Source: Nageia nagi (taxonomy: Eukaryota > Pinophyta). Taken from it: a stretch of 64,000 bases of DNA. The stretch spans positions 111,724,001 through 111,788,000 of the forward strand of contig JBITNC010000001.1 of assembly GCA_050084985.1 (NCBI GenBank), read 5' to 3'. The position numbers and the translations under genes are program-made. Below the pieces are notes generated by a model, which did no database searches, was not told the origin of the DNA, and was given only the letters and a program-made list of their open reading frames with translations. This document shows positions 46,061 to 56,324 of this stretch, in pieces (the first letter of the stretch is position 1; every line of letters starts with the position of its first letter).

Positions 46061-46430
46061 TTATGAAAGCCACGACACTTTTGTAGACTTTCGAAAGGCC
46101 TTCGACATGGTTCCTTGACATAGACTCTTAGACCATCTCCAACGAATGGGGGTTGCAGAACCATGGCTCCTAGCCATTATGACTCTATATGAGACACTTA
46201 TAGGTCATGTTGGTACTCTTGAGGGGCTTTCAGAGAACATTCTCAGCATGATTAGGGTGAAATAAGGGTGCCTTCTATCCCCAACTTTGTTTGGCCTTTT
46301 CATCGATGAGTTGGAGTTCTTTATCTTCAATACTACAAAGCTCCCAACCATTACAGTAGTAGCTCGAAACTACAATGGGATGCTTTGGTATTCCCCTAGT
46401 TTAGTCCAAGACATCTTATGATAGGTTGAT
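46060..46430 (+). pseudogene. LINE RT fragment displaced upstream of the endonuclease
   Basis: It reads FRKAFDMVP, a stop, HRLLDHLQRMGVAEPWLLAI, MTLYETLIGHVGTLEGLSEN, then MIRVK, a stop, GCLLSPTLFGLFIDELEFFI. These are the LINE RT blocks around (F)VDFRKAFD and G(V)KQGCPLSPTLF. It matches 47570-47820 of the main RT over about 250 bp with the same stop inside RVK(Q)GC. It is a duplicated RT segment or part of a second LINE copy. Confidence 0.82.
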
Positions 46431-46439
46431 TATATATAG

Positions 46440-46960
46440 CCACGTGTTATTTCCCTCCCACAGCTTTGAGTTATGCTATCCATGATTCAAGGTAGTCCCC
46501 CTAACTTGACTTATTCTCAAAGATCATCAAATATTCTTTATAGGGCAAGATTATGTTGTTGGGAGACTTTAATGGTAGGATAGGGAACCTTCAAATGTAA
46601 TATTCTGATAGCATCACTGATCCACTCCATATGCAGGCTTTGGATAGACCCCTTTCCTTTTAGAGAGACTCAGTTGACTCCATGACTCCTTCATCCTATG
46701 ACAGGTTTTTTCTCGAGCTAGGTGAGACTCACAACCTCATGATTCTTAATGGTATTGCTTGGTTCCCCCAATCGAAGAACCATACCTACTTTTTGCATGT
46801 AAGAGCCACTAGTGTAGTAGATTATATCCTCACTAGCCCTTCACTCATATCACATCTTTGCTCCTTCCATGTTACCCCTAGTCCTTGGTTATCTGATCAT
46901 GTGCCTTTGGTCCTCTCCATGGTAGATTATATCCTCACTAGCCTTTCACTCATTTCACAT
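46440..46960 (+). pseudogene. LINE endonuclease domain (exonuclease-endonuclease-phosphatase fold)
   Basis: The order is CYFPPTA, a stop, SYAIHDS, then LLGDFNGRIGNL (metal-site Asp and Asn), LELGETHNLMILNGIAWFPQ, NHTYFLHVRATSVVDYILTS and PWLSDHVPLVLSM (catalytic SDH). These match the second half of LINE apurinic-like endonucleases that nick target DNA. The first half is missing. The SVVDYILTS-like stretch is repeated at 46920-46960 as a short local duplication (VDYILTSLSLISHL). Confidence 0.83.
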
Positions 46961-47169
46961 CTTAGCTAAAAGAAGGTTAGAGATCATCTCTTCCCTTCGA
47001 TCCAACCCAAAAACCTTTTGGTGCTCCTTCCTTCCCAAAAAATATATCACTAGCTCCATCTCTCTTCAATCTTGGAAGGAGTATGCCTTCCACCTCTACA
47101 TCATCATTGATAGTGACCTGCCTACTCGCTTCACTTGACCTTCCTCTTCGAATTTCTTCACTCCATCCC

Positions 47170-48180
47170 TCATTCACATCGCTATCGAGAAGATGAACTT
47201 TGGCAAAGCCCTAGATTTAGAGAACCTTCAATTTGAATTCCTTAAGCATGCCAAAACCACCCTCCGTCCCTTCCTCTCCATGCTCTTTAATAAAGATATT
47301 TTCTTGAGTTTTCCCTCCCCTTGGACATCTAACATCATCCATCCCATTTTCAAATTTGGTGACCCCAATGTTCCCAAAAACTACCACACTATTATGATCG
47401 ATCACACCTTAGCCAAGCTCTATGTTATGACGGTTGAGGTATATTTGTCCTACATGGTTGATGAGAAAGGGTTCAGAGAAGGGGGACATGTAGGATTTTA
47501 GACCACATCTTCACCCTTATGGTGCTTGTTGAAGAGGCTTGACTTCAAAAGTTACCAGTATTCTTTTATTTTATAGGCTTCCAAAAGGCCTTTGACATGG
47601 TTCCTTAACACAAACTCCTAGATCGTATTTGATGATTGGGCATTCCAGACCCAGGGCTCTTAGCCATTATGACTCTATATGAGATACTTATTGATCATTT
47701 TTATACTCTTGAGGGGCTTTCAAAGAATAATCTTAGCACGATCAGAGTGAAATAAGGGTGCCCTCTATCCCCAACTTTGTTTGGCCTTTTCATCAATGAG
47801 TTGGAGTCCTTTATCTTTGATACTATAAACGTAGAGGTAGGTGGCCTCCTACATGGTAGTTGAGTCCCACTCTTGCTCTTAGATGATGATACTATTTTTA
47901 TATCACACATAGTTACAGGTATTGAGAGCTTGGATGCAACTTTGACACCTTTAGCAATCAATAGGGTCTTGAAGTGAACCTCAAAAAGACTAAGGTAATG
48001 GCTTTCAATGTCTTAAAAGCCACTTTATATTCCACACAGATCTCATTTTGTGGTAGCCTCATCAAGACCTCCTCTTCCTACACATATTTGGGATTCCTAT
48101 TTACAAGACCTAGGTTCTCCATGAGGACTATAGGTCCACCTCGAGTTCGATGAGGGTATGTAATAGTTTCTACTTTAGAG
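47170..48180 (+). pseudogene. LINE reverse transcriptase, main copy
   Basis: It begins MNFGKALDLENLQFEFLKHA and includes SFPSPWTSNIIHPIFKFGDP, KNYHTIMIDHTLAKLYVMT and EKGFREGGHVGF. After a frame change it shows AFDMVP, LAIMTLYE, RVK, a stop, GCPLSPTLFGLFINELESFI, then LLLLDDDTIFISH in place of the YADD box, and VNLKKTKVMAFN. These are the standard RT blocks in order. The Ala of the (Y/F)ADD box is Asp here (LDDD). Multiple stops confirm a dead copy. Confidence 0.87.
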
Positions 48181-48189
48181 TGACAATGC

Positions 48190-49250
48190 ATTCAACTTCA
48201 CTTATAAGACATCTAATCTAAGTTAGAGTTATTCCAAAATCTTGTCACACTCATAGTCCTATATGGAGTAGAGATATAGGGGCCTAGTATGAGAGTAGCA
48301 GATTGGTTCATAATCGAGAGGATTTTGGTCTCTTTCCTCTCCCATTTTATCTAGAGCAAGAGATCAGTCCCACATCATATTATACTCACAAAGTTTGGTT
48401 TCCATCCCTTATAAATTATGGCTGTAGCCTCCACAATACTCTTTTTATATCGCCTTCAATATTTATTAAGTACTTCATGGTAGAGTGGCATGATAGCCCG
48501 ACTTCCAGCTAGAGCTTTAGCCTCTTTGATGGAGCTAGCATAGTAGGGTTGTAGATGCTGTTGGTTCATTAAGGTCTCTAGGATGCTTTAGAGGTTTGGT
48601 TTTTCATTAAATAGCCTTCCCCCTCCCTCTGATGGGGTGTCTAGGATCCTAGGAAACCCTTTGACATTTATTTAAGAGTTTATCTAGAGTGCCTTCATTT
48701 AGGTCACTTGGGTATCTCCTCCTCAACCTCTAATGCCCAAGTTAGACCATTATGCACAACATTTTCTTCATATAGATATGGGAATGATTACTCCTTTAGA
48801 TTACATCAGATTGCACCTACCTTTGGGTTTGAGGTTGGCCCTTGGTTAATTTAGAGTCTGCTCACATTAGCTATGCTTAGAGAAAGATCATCATTTGGAC
48901 AGGAACTTGAGATTCTATCACCTCTATCATCGAGAGATTGAGTTTGAGGAGCATTTTGTTTTTAGATGTTCAATCTACTATGAGATTATAGGTTGCTACC
49001 ATTTCCTTTTTTAGGATGCTCGTAGTTCATTAGCCACCTTTATACAATATCCAAATCAGCATTGCCTAGCCCTATACTTTCGAGAGATCTTCCTTCTTCG
49101 AAAGTGTCTCTTAGCATGAACACAACAGCCTAGGGAGGACTGACAGATCATATCCTTTTTTAGATCCTCTTCCCTAGATGGATCTTGTCAGAGGCCCTGA
49201 GAGGACCATCCACTCCCTCTTCATGAGACCAAAAGACATGTTTAGGTTAC
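48190..49250 (+). pseudogene. LINE ORF2 C-terminal region
   Basis: Fragments such as HLGISSSTSNAQVRPLC, and later DARSSLATFIQYPNQHCLAL with YFREIFLLRKCLLA, sit where LINE ORF2 C-terminal zinc-finger regions lie. An FCF.MFNLL.DY stretch replaces the Cys/His part. Assignment rests on position and continuous plus-strand reading more than on a clear domain. Confidence 0.55.
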
Positions 49251-49259
49251 CCTAATCAC

Positions 49260-50275
49260 ACTAAGGGTGTGATAAATTACTTCATTTTTCTACAGTATTG
49301 ATCTTTCTAACGAACTCATGAGGGTTTGACAACCTCTTGGATGTCGTAGATTTGTACTAGCCTTGATTCAACTATTTTTTTATTCGATTTAGATGAAACT
49401 CATTAGGGGTTTGCTAGCATTTGATTTCTATATTGTTCACTCCAGTCCCATTGATCGCTTTTGGTCACCTGAGGACATTAATATACTTTCTTTCTTTTTC
49501 TTTTAAGATTATTAATATATTTTATTTACCTTAATTTATATATAATATATTTTAACTTCTCGATGCTTTTTTTACAAAATCTCTATAAAAATAAAAATAG
49601 GTTAAATTAATTTTAAAGATGAAAATATAATTGTATTAATTAGTTGTTGTTAAATTAAAATATCTTTATGAACTAACAAAAATATATTTCATATATATCT
49701 TTTTTCAACTTGTATTAATATTTTTTAAAGATTTATATGTTTAATTGTTTAACTTAATAATAAATAAAATAAAAGTCCAAAAATTATTAGTTAATTATGC
49801 TTCTTTAATCTTTTGAACTTTTTCTTATTTTTTATAAACCTAAAATTTAACTTAAATTAATAAAAAAGAAATTAAAAATTATTAACTAGATTTAGATAAT
49901 TTAATCTTTTATTTATTTCATTTGCAAATTCAAATATTACAAATAAAAATTTATAAAATATTAAAACATCTTTAAACCTTTCAGCAGTATTCTATATAGC
50001 ATTTATACATATCTTTATAAAATTTTAAAAAATATAATATTATTTTCTCAATACCACCTTATAGATAATTAAACATAATTACAAAAACTAGATACTATCA
50101 CCATTTTTCTGGTGATTACAATATCTCCACCTTTATTCACATAGATAATAAAAAAATATATCTATTAATCAAATTCTCAAAAACTATAACGAAAAGAGAA
50201 ATAGATTTAAATAAAGAATAAAAGGGCTGCAAATGAAAAAGGAAATTACCATTGAAATTTAAGATGCAAAACCAG
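49260..50275. other. AT-rich spacer
   Basis: No gene or clear repeat is visible. The LINE tail probably ends within the first 250 bp; no poly-A marks it. Confidence 0.5.
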
Positions 50276-50279
50276 TATA

Positions 50280-50905
50280 ATATGATATATCTTGGGATGC
50301 CAGAAAAACTTACATCAAAATAACTTCAGCTGCTGAAGAGCTTGGAGAAATAAGCGCCATTGACATGGGTATTTGCAATGGTGGGATTTGATATTCAATT
50401 ATTTGTTGCAAAGAAAATTGCAACAGAAAGTTACTGCATGGTAGGTGTTGGGGATGTTGCCCTCTCTGCATCTCAACGACATCTACAACCTGGTTTTCTA
50501 AGGCAGTGACCTTCTCGTTTCATGGGTCGATGTGGAGTAATATAACCGGCAAACATAGAATACAAACTCGCTTCTCCAACTTCCCCAAGGGGTCTTACTT
50601 CAAGATTAGACATAGGCAATCTCCCATAGAATGGACTCCAGACCTACATTCATCTCACTCTCTTCATCTCCACACGCCTACAGAGCATCTCATTCTCAAC
50701 TGATGAAACAAGATGGCATATACGAGATTTCAGGTTTTGAATTTTTTGAAATCAAAATTTTCCCTCCAATGTGGTGCTGCAAGGACTGGCACCATGTGAT
50801 GAGACAAGATGATAAAGGTCATATCATCATCCTTTCAAGAAGGGGTCTGGAGGAGCAGAGCGAAGAGGTGAGAGGACGGAGCAAATATCAGTTAACGTGA
50901 GTTAT
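50280..50905. other. GC-richer unassigned segment
   Basis: This block has more CpG than its neighbours and two overlapping plus-strand frames (50506-50703 and 50631-50900). The minus strand is also open for some distance (YITPHRPMKREGHCLRKPG near 50490-50550). None matches a family I know. A captured exon or LTR/UTR piece is possible. Confidence 0.3.
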
Positions 50906-51538
50906 TTGACTGTTTGGTCAACTACAACGCACAAGACGTTTAACTTCAACAGAAAAACTCGCTTAGAGGAGTAGAAAATGATTATCACAACTACGCAATT
51001 TGAAGACTCGATAGTACAAGAAAATATAAAAGCATAATAATAAAACTGAAATACGAACCCAGTAGTAAGTATGAACTATTCCAGTCTTGAAGGTCAAAAT
51101 AAATCACAAATAGTAGAATCTCATAAACTAAACTCCCACATGGAAATCCATGGAGCTCATCCTAAACCTTAACTAATTATTAATATGAATTCATAATCTC
51201 CAGGGAGATTCTCTTGAGGAGTTTTGGAATATGTTTCAAATTAGAATTATTTTCTATATTTGGGAAGAAATAATGTTGTGATTGTTTTAGCAAAGGTTTC
51301 TATGGTGGACTTCTCCTTAGCTGACAAGTTAACTATTTTCCATGATATTTAGTTCTAGATTAATGATAGGTTAATGAGGTGGTATTAGAAGTAAAATATC
51401 TTCACAAGCTTCTCAGTTATAGGAGGAATACTTCATGTTCTATTAGTCAGGTCCTTATGGAGCCTAAACCCCTAGAGTATTTGCAATCAAGGCAATGTTA
51501 TCACCTACCCCTTGGGAGAAGGATCAAAGCTCATTTCA
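50906..51538. other. no gene seen
   Basis: Mixed-composition non-coding sequence between the unassigned segment and the TIR element. The 51180-51480 part is open on no strand for more than a few tens of codons. Confidence 0.5.
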
Positions 51539-51570
51539 GGGTAAGTGCAAGAAGATGAGTCCCATTTTGG
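51539..51570 (+). repeat. left terminal inverted repeat
   Basis: GGGTAAGTGCAAGAAGAT plus 14 further bases; pairs with 52413-52445. Confidence 0.9.
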
Positions 51571-51579
51571 AGAAAATTA

Positions 51580-52216
51580 TGAAAAAAAATATGTGCATAA
51601 TCTGCATACAATTCTTCACAAGTTAAACAAAAAATAAATTAAAAATGATAAGTTTTATTCAAATTATGCTTGCTAGATACGAACATTTTTTGAAATGATA
51701 ATCATGGCCAATAAAAAATTAATAAAAAAATATTTATGAAAAAAATATTTTCCATAATCTTTAATATCTTAGGTATCTTTAACTAAAAGAATTTAAAAAA
51801 TTATTTTAATTTAGGTTCAATTATGCTTGACGAACACGATGGGTATGGTCCTAAAATTATATTTTTTAAATAGTGGATTTTGTATTTATTTAATAACTTT
51901 TTATTTTTTTAGAATTATGGAAAAAATAATATATATGCACAATCTACATACAATTCTTCATAAGATTAAAAAACAAATTAAAAATGATAAGCTTAGGTCA
52001 AATTATGCTTATCGGACATGAACAATTTTCAAAATAGTAATCACGGTCAATAAAAAAAAATATTCATAAAAAAATTACAAACAAATATCCTCCACAATCT
52101 TTAGTATCTTAGGTATCTTTTTCCAAAAGGATTTTAAAATTTATTTTAATTTAGGTCCAATTATGCTTGTTGGACATAATAGAGGTATGGTCCTAATATT
52201 GTATTTTTTAAATAGT
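51580..52216. repeat. internal ~300 bp direct duplication in the TIR element
   Basis: The two units lie head to tail, about 335 bp apart, with moderate divergence. Both end in TATTTTTTAAATAGTGG. They were duplicated inside one element or joined when two elements recombined. Confidence 0.8.
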
Positions 52217-52412
52217 GGCTTTTAAACATGCCTACTAAATATTAATTTATATCATCTAGGTATTAGAATAAATTACATATTTGAAAACTAGACTTTGAGA
52301 ACAACATTTTTACTAAAGTGACATTTTTCAACAATTGAACTCTAAGTACTTCAAATTTTGAGATCAATTATGAGAAAACCTAAAAAATAGGGAAAACATT
52401 TTCAATTTTTAG

Positions 52413-52445
52413 CCAAAAGTGGGACTCATCTTCTTGCACTTACCC
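52413..52445 (-). repeat. right terminal inverted repeat
   Basis: Inverted copy of 51539-51570 with one extra base in the TTTTGG part. Confidence 0.9.
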
Positions 52446-53690
52446 TTTATATGTTACAATGACAATGACTAATTGATAAAGCCACCTTTCTACCACCTAT
52501 GATATATGCACATAGATGGAACACTCACCCTAACTTCCCTCATCATCACTCTAGGTGGGAGGAATGCTCGAACTCCTCTTGTCATAATGATCATTGGGGG
52601 TATCACCATAATGATGGTTGGGGAAAAAAAGCATATAGCTATGGTAGTGGTTGAAAAAATAATTCCAATGGTTAGCCAAAGCTACAAGTTACAACTACAA
52701 ACAGGGAGGGGGAAGCAATAGAAGGATGGATGGCCACCTCATTTAATATCATTCTTCCTATAAATAATGTAGATCCCCACTAGTAGGAGATTATCGAAAC
52801 ACTTGATAACACTTAATGGCCATGTATCCTATAAAATGTATGGAAATATAATGCTAAAATGACTAAGCATGAAGCCAACATTAATGAGAATACAATAAAT
52901 CCAACAGCTCCCATGTCTCCAACCAACTCCCCACCTCTTGTAGCTGAATGTTAAATGCACTTAATAGTTGATGTTGTCCAAGTAGTTAATGATTGGTTAC
53001 AACTTGGATTTGTGTTAAATGCATTTTTATTATTTGTTTAATAGTTACCACTTTTTATGATGTCTTTTTTATTCTTACCAAGTGTGGGGTAATGTAAATG
53101 GTAGTATTGTGATGTGTTTTGAAGTATTTGGTACTGAGTGTTATTTTCTCAATCCAATACTTATTTATATGATCTAAGTTTTATTTTTAATACAAAATTA
53201 ATTATTCAAAAAAATTATTTATAGAATTACTACATTGATCTACATTATAATATTTTTAAATTTTACATTATTATACTAAATAAAAATTTTATTACTGCAT
53301 TTTTATTTATGTAATTTTCATTTCAATCAATTAATTTAATAACTTATCAAAAATTACATTTATCAAATCTCTTAGAATCCATTTACTAATCCATGCATGT
53401 GTAATACTTAAGTTTCAACTAACATTGAAAAAAAAAAACTCAAAATCAAATAAATATTACTAAATAAAGAACATTTATCTTTCACATTTTATAGTTTTTT
53501 ACAATTTATTTTTTCATATTTAATTTCATATACTTATCATCTATAATATTTATCTTTTAATTAGCTAGAAATATTTCATATAATATAAGATTCTTGATAT
53601 TTCATTTAATACAAGATTCCTCAAGGTCCCTTTTTGATGTTTAAACAATTCACATACACCCATGCCTTGGAGGAATCTCTCTCTCACATA
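52446..53690. other. unassigned low-complexity frame, then duplicated flank
   Basis: At 52500-52735 one plus frame reads a His/Asn/Gly/Trp-rich stretch (HPNFPHHHSRWEECSNSS, HNDHWGYHHNDGWGK) broken by stops. It resembles low-complexity tails of gag-like proteins but is not assignable. From about 53200 the sequence aligns with 32600-33085, the 3' flank of dioxygenase copy 2. Confidence 0.45.
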
Positions 53691-54330
53691 CACGTAGTAA
53701 TTTATCTCTCAGAGAAAGTCCCATAATCTCCATACCCATGTATTTATCAATGAAGGTGGCATTTTCTTTCTCAAAATGTTAGCTGTCATAGGAATCAAGC
53801 TTAAGTTGGGAGGGGTTGAAAGGCTTATAATGTCATGGATGGTGATCCTCCACCAATTTAGGAGGAGCCCAAATCTCTTACTTGCTTGGAAGTATAATGA
53901 AATACTCCATCAATATGTAATCCACCCCCCTCTATAGATCACTTAATGCTCCATGTTAGGATACATTCCATTACTCCATGCTTGCATTTACCCATCCTTT
54001 CCTTCATTACTTTAACACAACAAAATATTAGACCAAATGCTTTAATTTCATGTTGATATTAAAAGAGTAATTGATATTGATAATAAATGAGTGAGATAGA
54101 GGCTTTATGTTAAACCATGAGCCTTCCTTAGAGTGTCTTTAGAGACCACCCTTGTTATCTTAGTAAATGATGGTAAACACCTTGTGATTTGTATGAGGAA
54201 AGAAAGCATCCTCATTTATTGATTTTCCATCAGAAGTGTAGTAATTGAAATGCAAGATGGACTCAAAGTTTTGGATATTAGAATAATAGTAATTCTCTAC
54301 ACCTAAATCAAGGCTTGAAAGAATGATTTT
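53690..54330 (-). pseudogene. 2-oxoglutarate/Fe(II) dioxygenase pseudogene, copy 3 (no insertion in the intron)
   Basis: The minus strand reads ILSSLDLGVENYYYSNIQ, FFPHTNHKVFTIIY, a stop, DNKGGL, SKEGSWFNIKPLSHSFIINI, then a ~100 bp intron ending ATGCAAG, then AWSNGMYPNMEH, a stop, and a diverged tail (about 53700-53930) matching LESVDDHHPQHYRPF of copy 2. The metal site is HTN instead of HxD, and the codon after the third-ligand His, normally Arg, is a stop. This is the only copy that keeps both exons and the short intron uninterrupted, so it shows the ancestral gene structure. The single AAAAT target is at 54022-54026. Confidence 0.87.
54022..54026 (+). other. empty target site of the small copia-like element
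   Basis: CAAAATATTAGACC here corresponds to AAAAT[element]AAAATATTAGATC at 33444-35910. One copy of AAAAT and no element sequence are present. Confidence 0.88.
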
Positions 54331-54334
54331 GATG

Positions 54335-54945
54335 ATCATTAGTATGAGATATTACAAGAAAAGCATATAGGTTTGAATAGTTTTGCTATGATAGGATAGG
54401 AAAATCTTAAATTAGTTTTAAACTTGTAAAAGATGTATATATGCATAGGAGGACAACATACCAAAAAAAATGGATTTCCATCTTGTGGACATATTTTGCA
54501 AGAGATTTCAACTACTGATTTTGAATGAGGTAGTTTGGGGAAGAAAAATATCTCATGGCCAAACTGAATTGGGTAGTTGTCCTTGGGTCATCAGTGGTCA
54601 CTTTTTATTCATTCAAGTATTCCATCTAAATGAATACCACAAAGGTGATTGAAATGGGACCCTAGCCTCCTATCATTGATGTTATCTTTCATGTGAAAAA
54701 CTTAGGTCCCACTCCCATGGGAGTGGGCAATGATGTTGTCTCAATCTAGACCACTTTGGATGTTCTAGTGGCTCAAACTATGGGAGGAACCAACTAATGA
54801 AGCATGGACTTTACCTTAGCGGTTAAGAAGCTCTTATAGATGCTTGACTTTGTGTTTGATGTTATTGATTTGGTCAATGATTTAACTTAGATTCAAATAT
54901 CATAAAACATAGTAAGTTTGTTAGCAAAATATAAATCAATTATCA
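54335..54945. other. end of the dioxygenase upstream region, then unassigned sequence
   Basis: Homology to the other dioxygenase copies ends near 54480. From 54660 one frame reads IIDVIFHVKNLGPTPMGVGN, faintly like the IHPVFHVS..LK block after gypsy integrase, but too weak to call. Confidence 0.3.
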
Positions 54946-54949
54946 ATAT

Positions 54950-55760
54950 TTTACTTAAAAAATAACAATATTTCACTCTTTCCATAAGTGAAATAAAATT
55001 TTAATCCTAAATAAGTTCCAAAATTCTTCAATCTTATTAGAAAAATCTAGGGGATCCCTTAAAAGTGTATGAAGCCAAGTTAAATGTTGCTTAAGAAATG
55101 GTTGGAATAAGGATTCTATCCAATCCCAAGCTTTTTAAGCTTTCTCATAATGCTAAAAGATATGCATGAAGGAATTATATTTTATAGAATAAAAATAGTG
55201 TGTTATCCACACCCAGGTGCTTCAATATGTTACCAACAAAGAGATCTTGAAATAAAAGGCTCCAAAGAAAAAGTAATTGCTTGGGTTCAACATATTGTTC
55301 CTAAAACATATTAAACTATTTCCTCCATATCTTGTTGGAATTATGAATATCCCAATGGTTATTAAGTTTAGGAACCATAGGCAAGTTGAGTGAAAGCCAA
55401 CTATATCCATGTTTTTATGGGAAGAAAGTGAAATTCCTTTAACTTATTTCCATTCTATCCACTAGGGACACTAGGAATGCTATCCCAGCTTTTTACAAAG
55501 TGAAAAAGGGATGTTGTTAAGCATCATATCATAAGTATATTTATCCTTAGGCTTTATATTAATATTTTGCTTGAATATATCCCAAGGAATCCAACTTTTA
55601 AAAGTCTAGTTGAAAAAGTCTTGGATAGACATAGTGCCTTTTATAAAAAATATTTTAGCTCTAATCCATTGAGTTTTATCCATATGTATATTAGGGTATT
55701 GGATGTTTGAGGACCACCAAACATTGAAATTGGAATGGGAGAGACTTATCCACCTTAAAA
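54950..55760 (-). pseudogene. LINE ORF2 C-terminal remnant
   Basis: The minus strand reads NVWWSSNIQYPNIHMDKTQW, then FFIKGTMSIQDFFN and FKSWIPWDIFKQNI (about 55560-55730). At about 55010-55170 it reads KAWDWIESLFQPFLKQHLTW, LHTLLRDPLDFSNKIEEFWN and LFRIKILFHL. This resembles the zinc-finger C-terminus of plant LINE RTs ('..W.W..P.L......W..LL.GDP', 'W...R...L..LW'). Cys/His ligands are not clear and several stops occur. Another plant reverse-transcriptase-like family is the main alternative. Confidence 0.55.
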
Positions 55761-56311
55761 TGATCATAACTTTTGATTCGATCATCAAATCATCTTGAAA
55801 TTTTAAGGAGAGCTATATATGGGTTTTCATGATTTGATATCCACCTCTTTTAGGAGGGATGCCCCCAAATAAAAGTTTTTTGATGGACCTAAATCCATCA
55901 TTTAGTGCCTCAAAATTATCTATGTTAATTTTTAGGATTTTCCAATAAGTAGACTTTAATATCTTTTATTGTAGAATTTATTTAGGAGAATAAATTAGGA
56001 AACGACTTAGTCTATGTTGACTAGGCTTATACATCAATTTTGGTTATAATTTGAGGAAGTTTCTATTTTTAAAATTTTTCTATCTTTCTATCTTTAGAAA
56101 GTTTCTATTTTTAGTAATGTTGTAATTTTTAGACCGTTCATTATTTTTGAGGGAGGGTCTCATTATTTCTATATTAGCTATGTAATATACCTAAAAAAGG
56201 TATTATGAATTTAGGAATGAGAAGAGGATTATTTATAGAATTTCTTCTATGTAAACACATTTATGTTATTGGAACCCATTTTGTTGGTCTCTTATAGTTG
56301 AATTCACATCA
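55761..56311 (+). mobile_element. 5' LTR of a gypsy-type element
   Basis: It starts TGATCATAACTTTTGATTCG and ends AATTCACATCA, followed at once by the primer-binding site TTTGGTATCAGAGTGGG. Length is about 551 bp. Start, AACTTTTGATTC word and ACATCA end resemble the LTRs of the 1.56 kb element at 26280-27836, so the two may be related. The left boundary rests on the TG only. Confidence 0.55.
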
Positions 56312-56324
56312 TTTGGTATCAGAG
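56312..56324 (+). promoter_or_regulatory. primer-binding site (initiator tRNA-Met type)
   Basis: TTTGGTATCAGAG, a near-perfect match to the plant LTR-element consensus. Confidence 0.85.

Larger units (their letters stand above)
46060..49250 (+). mobile_element. LINE (non-LTR retrotransposon), rearranged and degenerate
   Basis: Plus-strand segments of a plant LINE ORF2 are present: endonuclease (46440-46960), RT (47170-48180) and a C-terminal region (48650-49230). A second RT fragment (46060-46430) lies upstream of the endonuclease, out of normal order. Local GC is higher than the flanks. No ORF1, poly-A tail or target duplication was identified. Stops occur every 30-100 codons. Confidence 0.87.
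51539..52445. mobile_element. MITE-like DNA element with 32-33 bp terminal inverted repeats
   Basis: The left end starts GGGTAAGTGCAAGAAGAT (51539-51570) and the right end is its inverted copy ...ATCTTCTTGCACTTACCC (52413-52445). One substitution or indel is visible across about 32 bp. Inside are two direct copies of a ~300 bp AT-rich sequence (about 51580-51876 and 51915-52216) sharing CATACAATTCTTCA, ATCTTAGGTATCTTT and GGTATGGTCCTAA words. No transposase is present. A target duplication is not evident: flanks TTTCA and TTTAT do not match well. The superfamily is therefore open. Confidence 0.85.

Noticed and set aside
47193-47501. An independent host gene
   Set aside because: It lies in order between LINE endonuclease and RT core and reads as the first RT blocks.
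52506-52721. A membrane-like frame
   Set aside because: The hydrophobic look comes from one frame of a low-complexity CAT/AAT/GGT stretch. Another frame reads His/Asn/Gly-rich and has stops. Neither matches a family.
54660-54830. Gypsy integrase C-terminus / chromodomain region
   Set aside because: IIDVIFHVKNLGPTPMG is only loosely like the IHPVFHVS..LK block, and no other integrase sequence is nearby.
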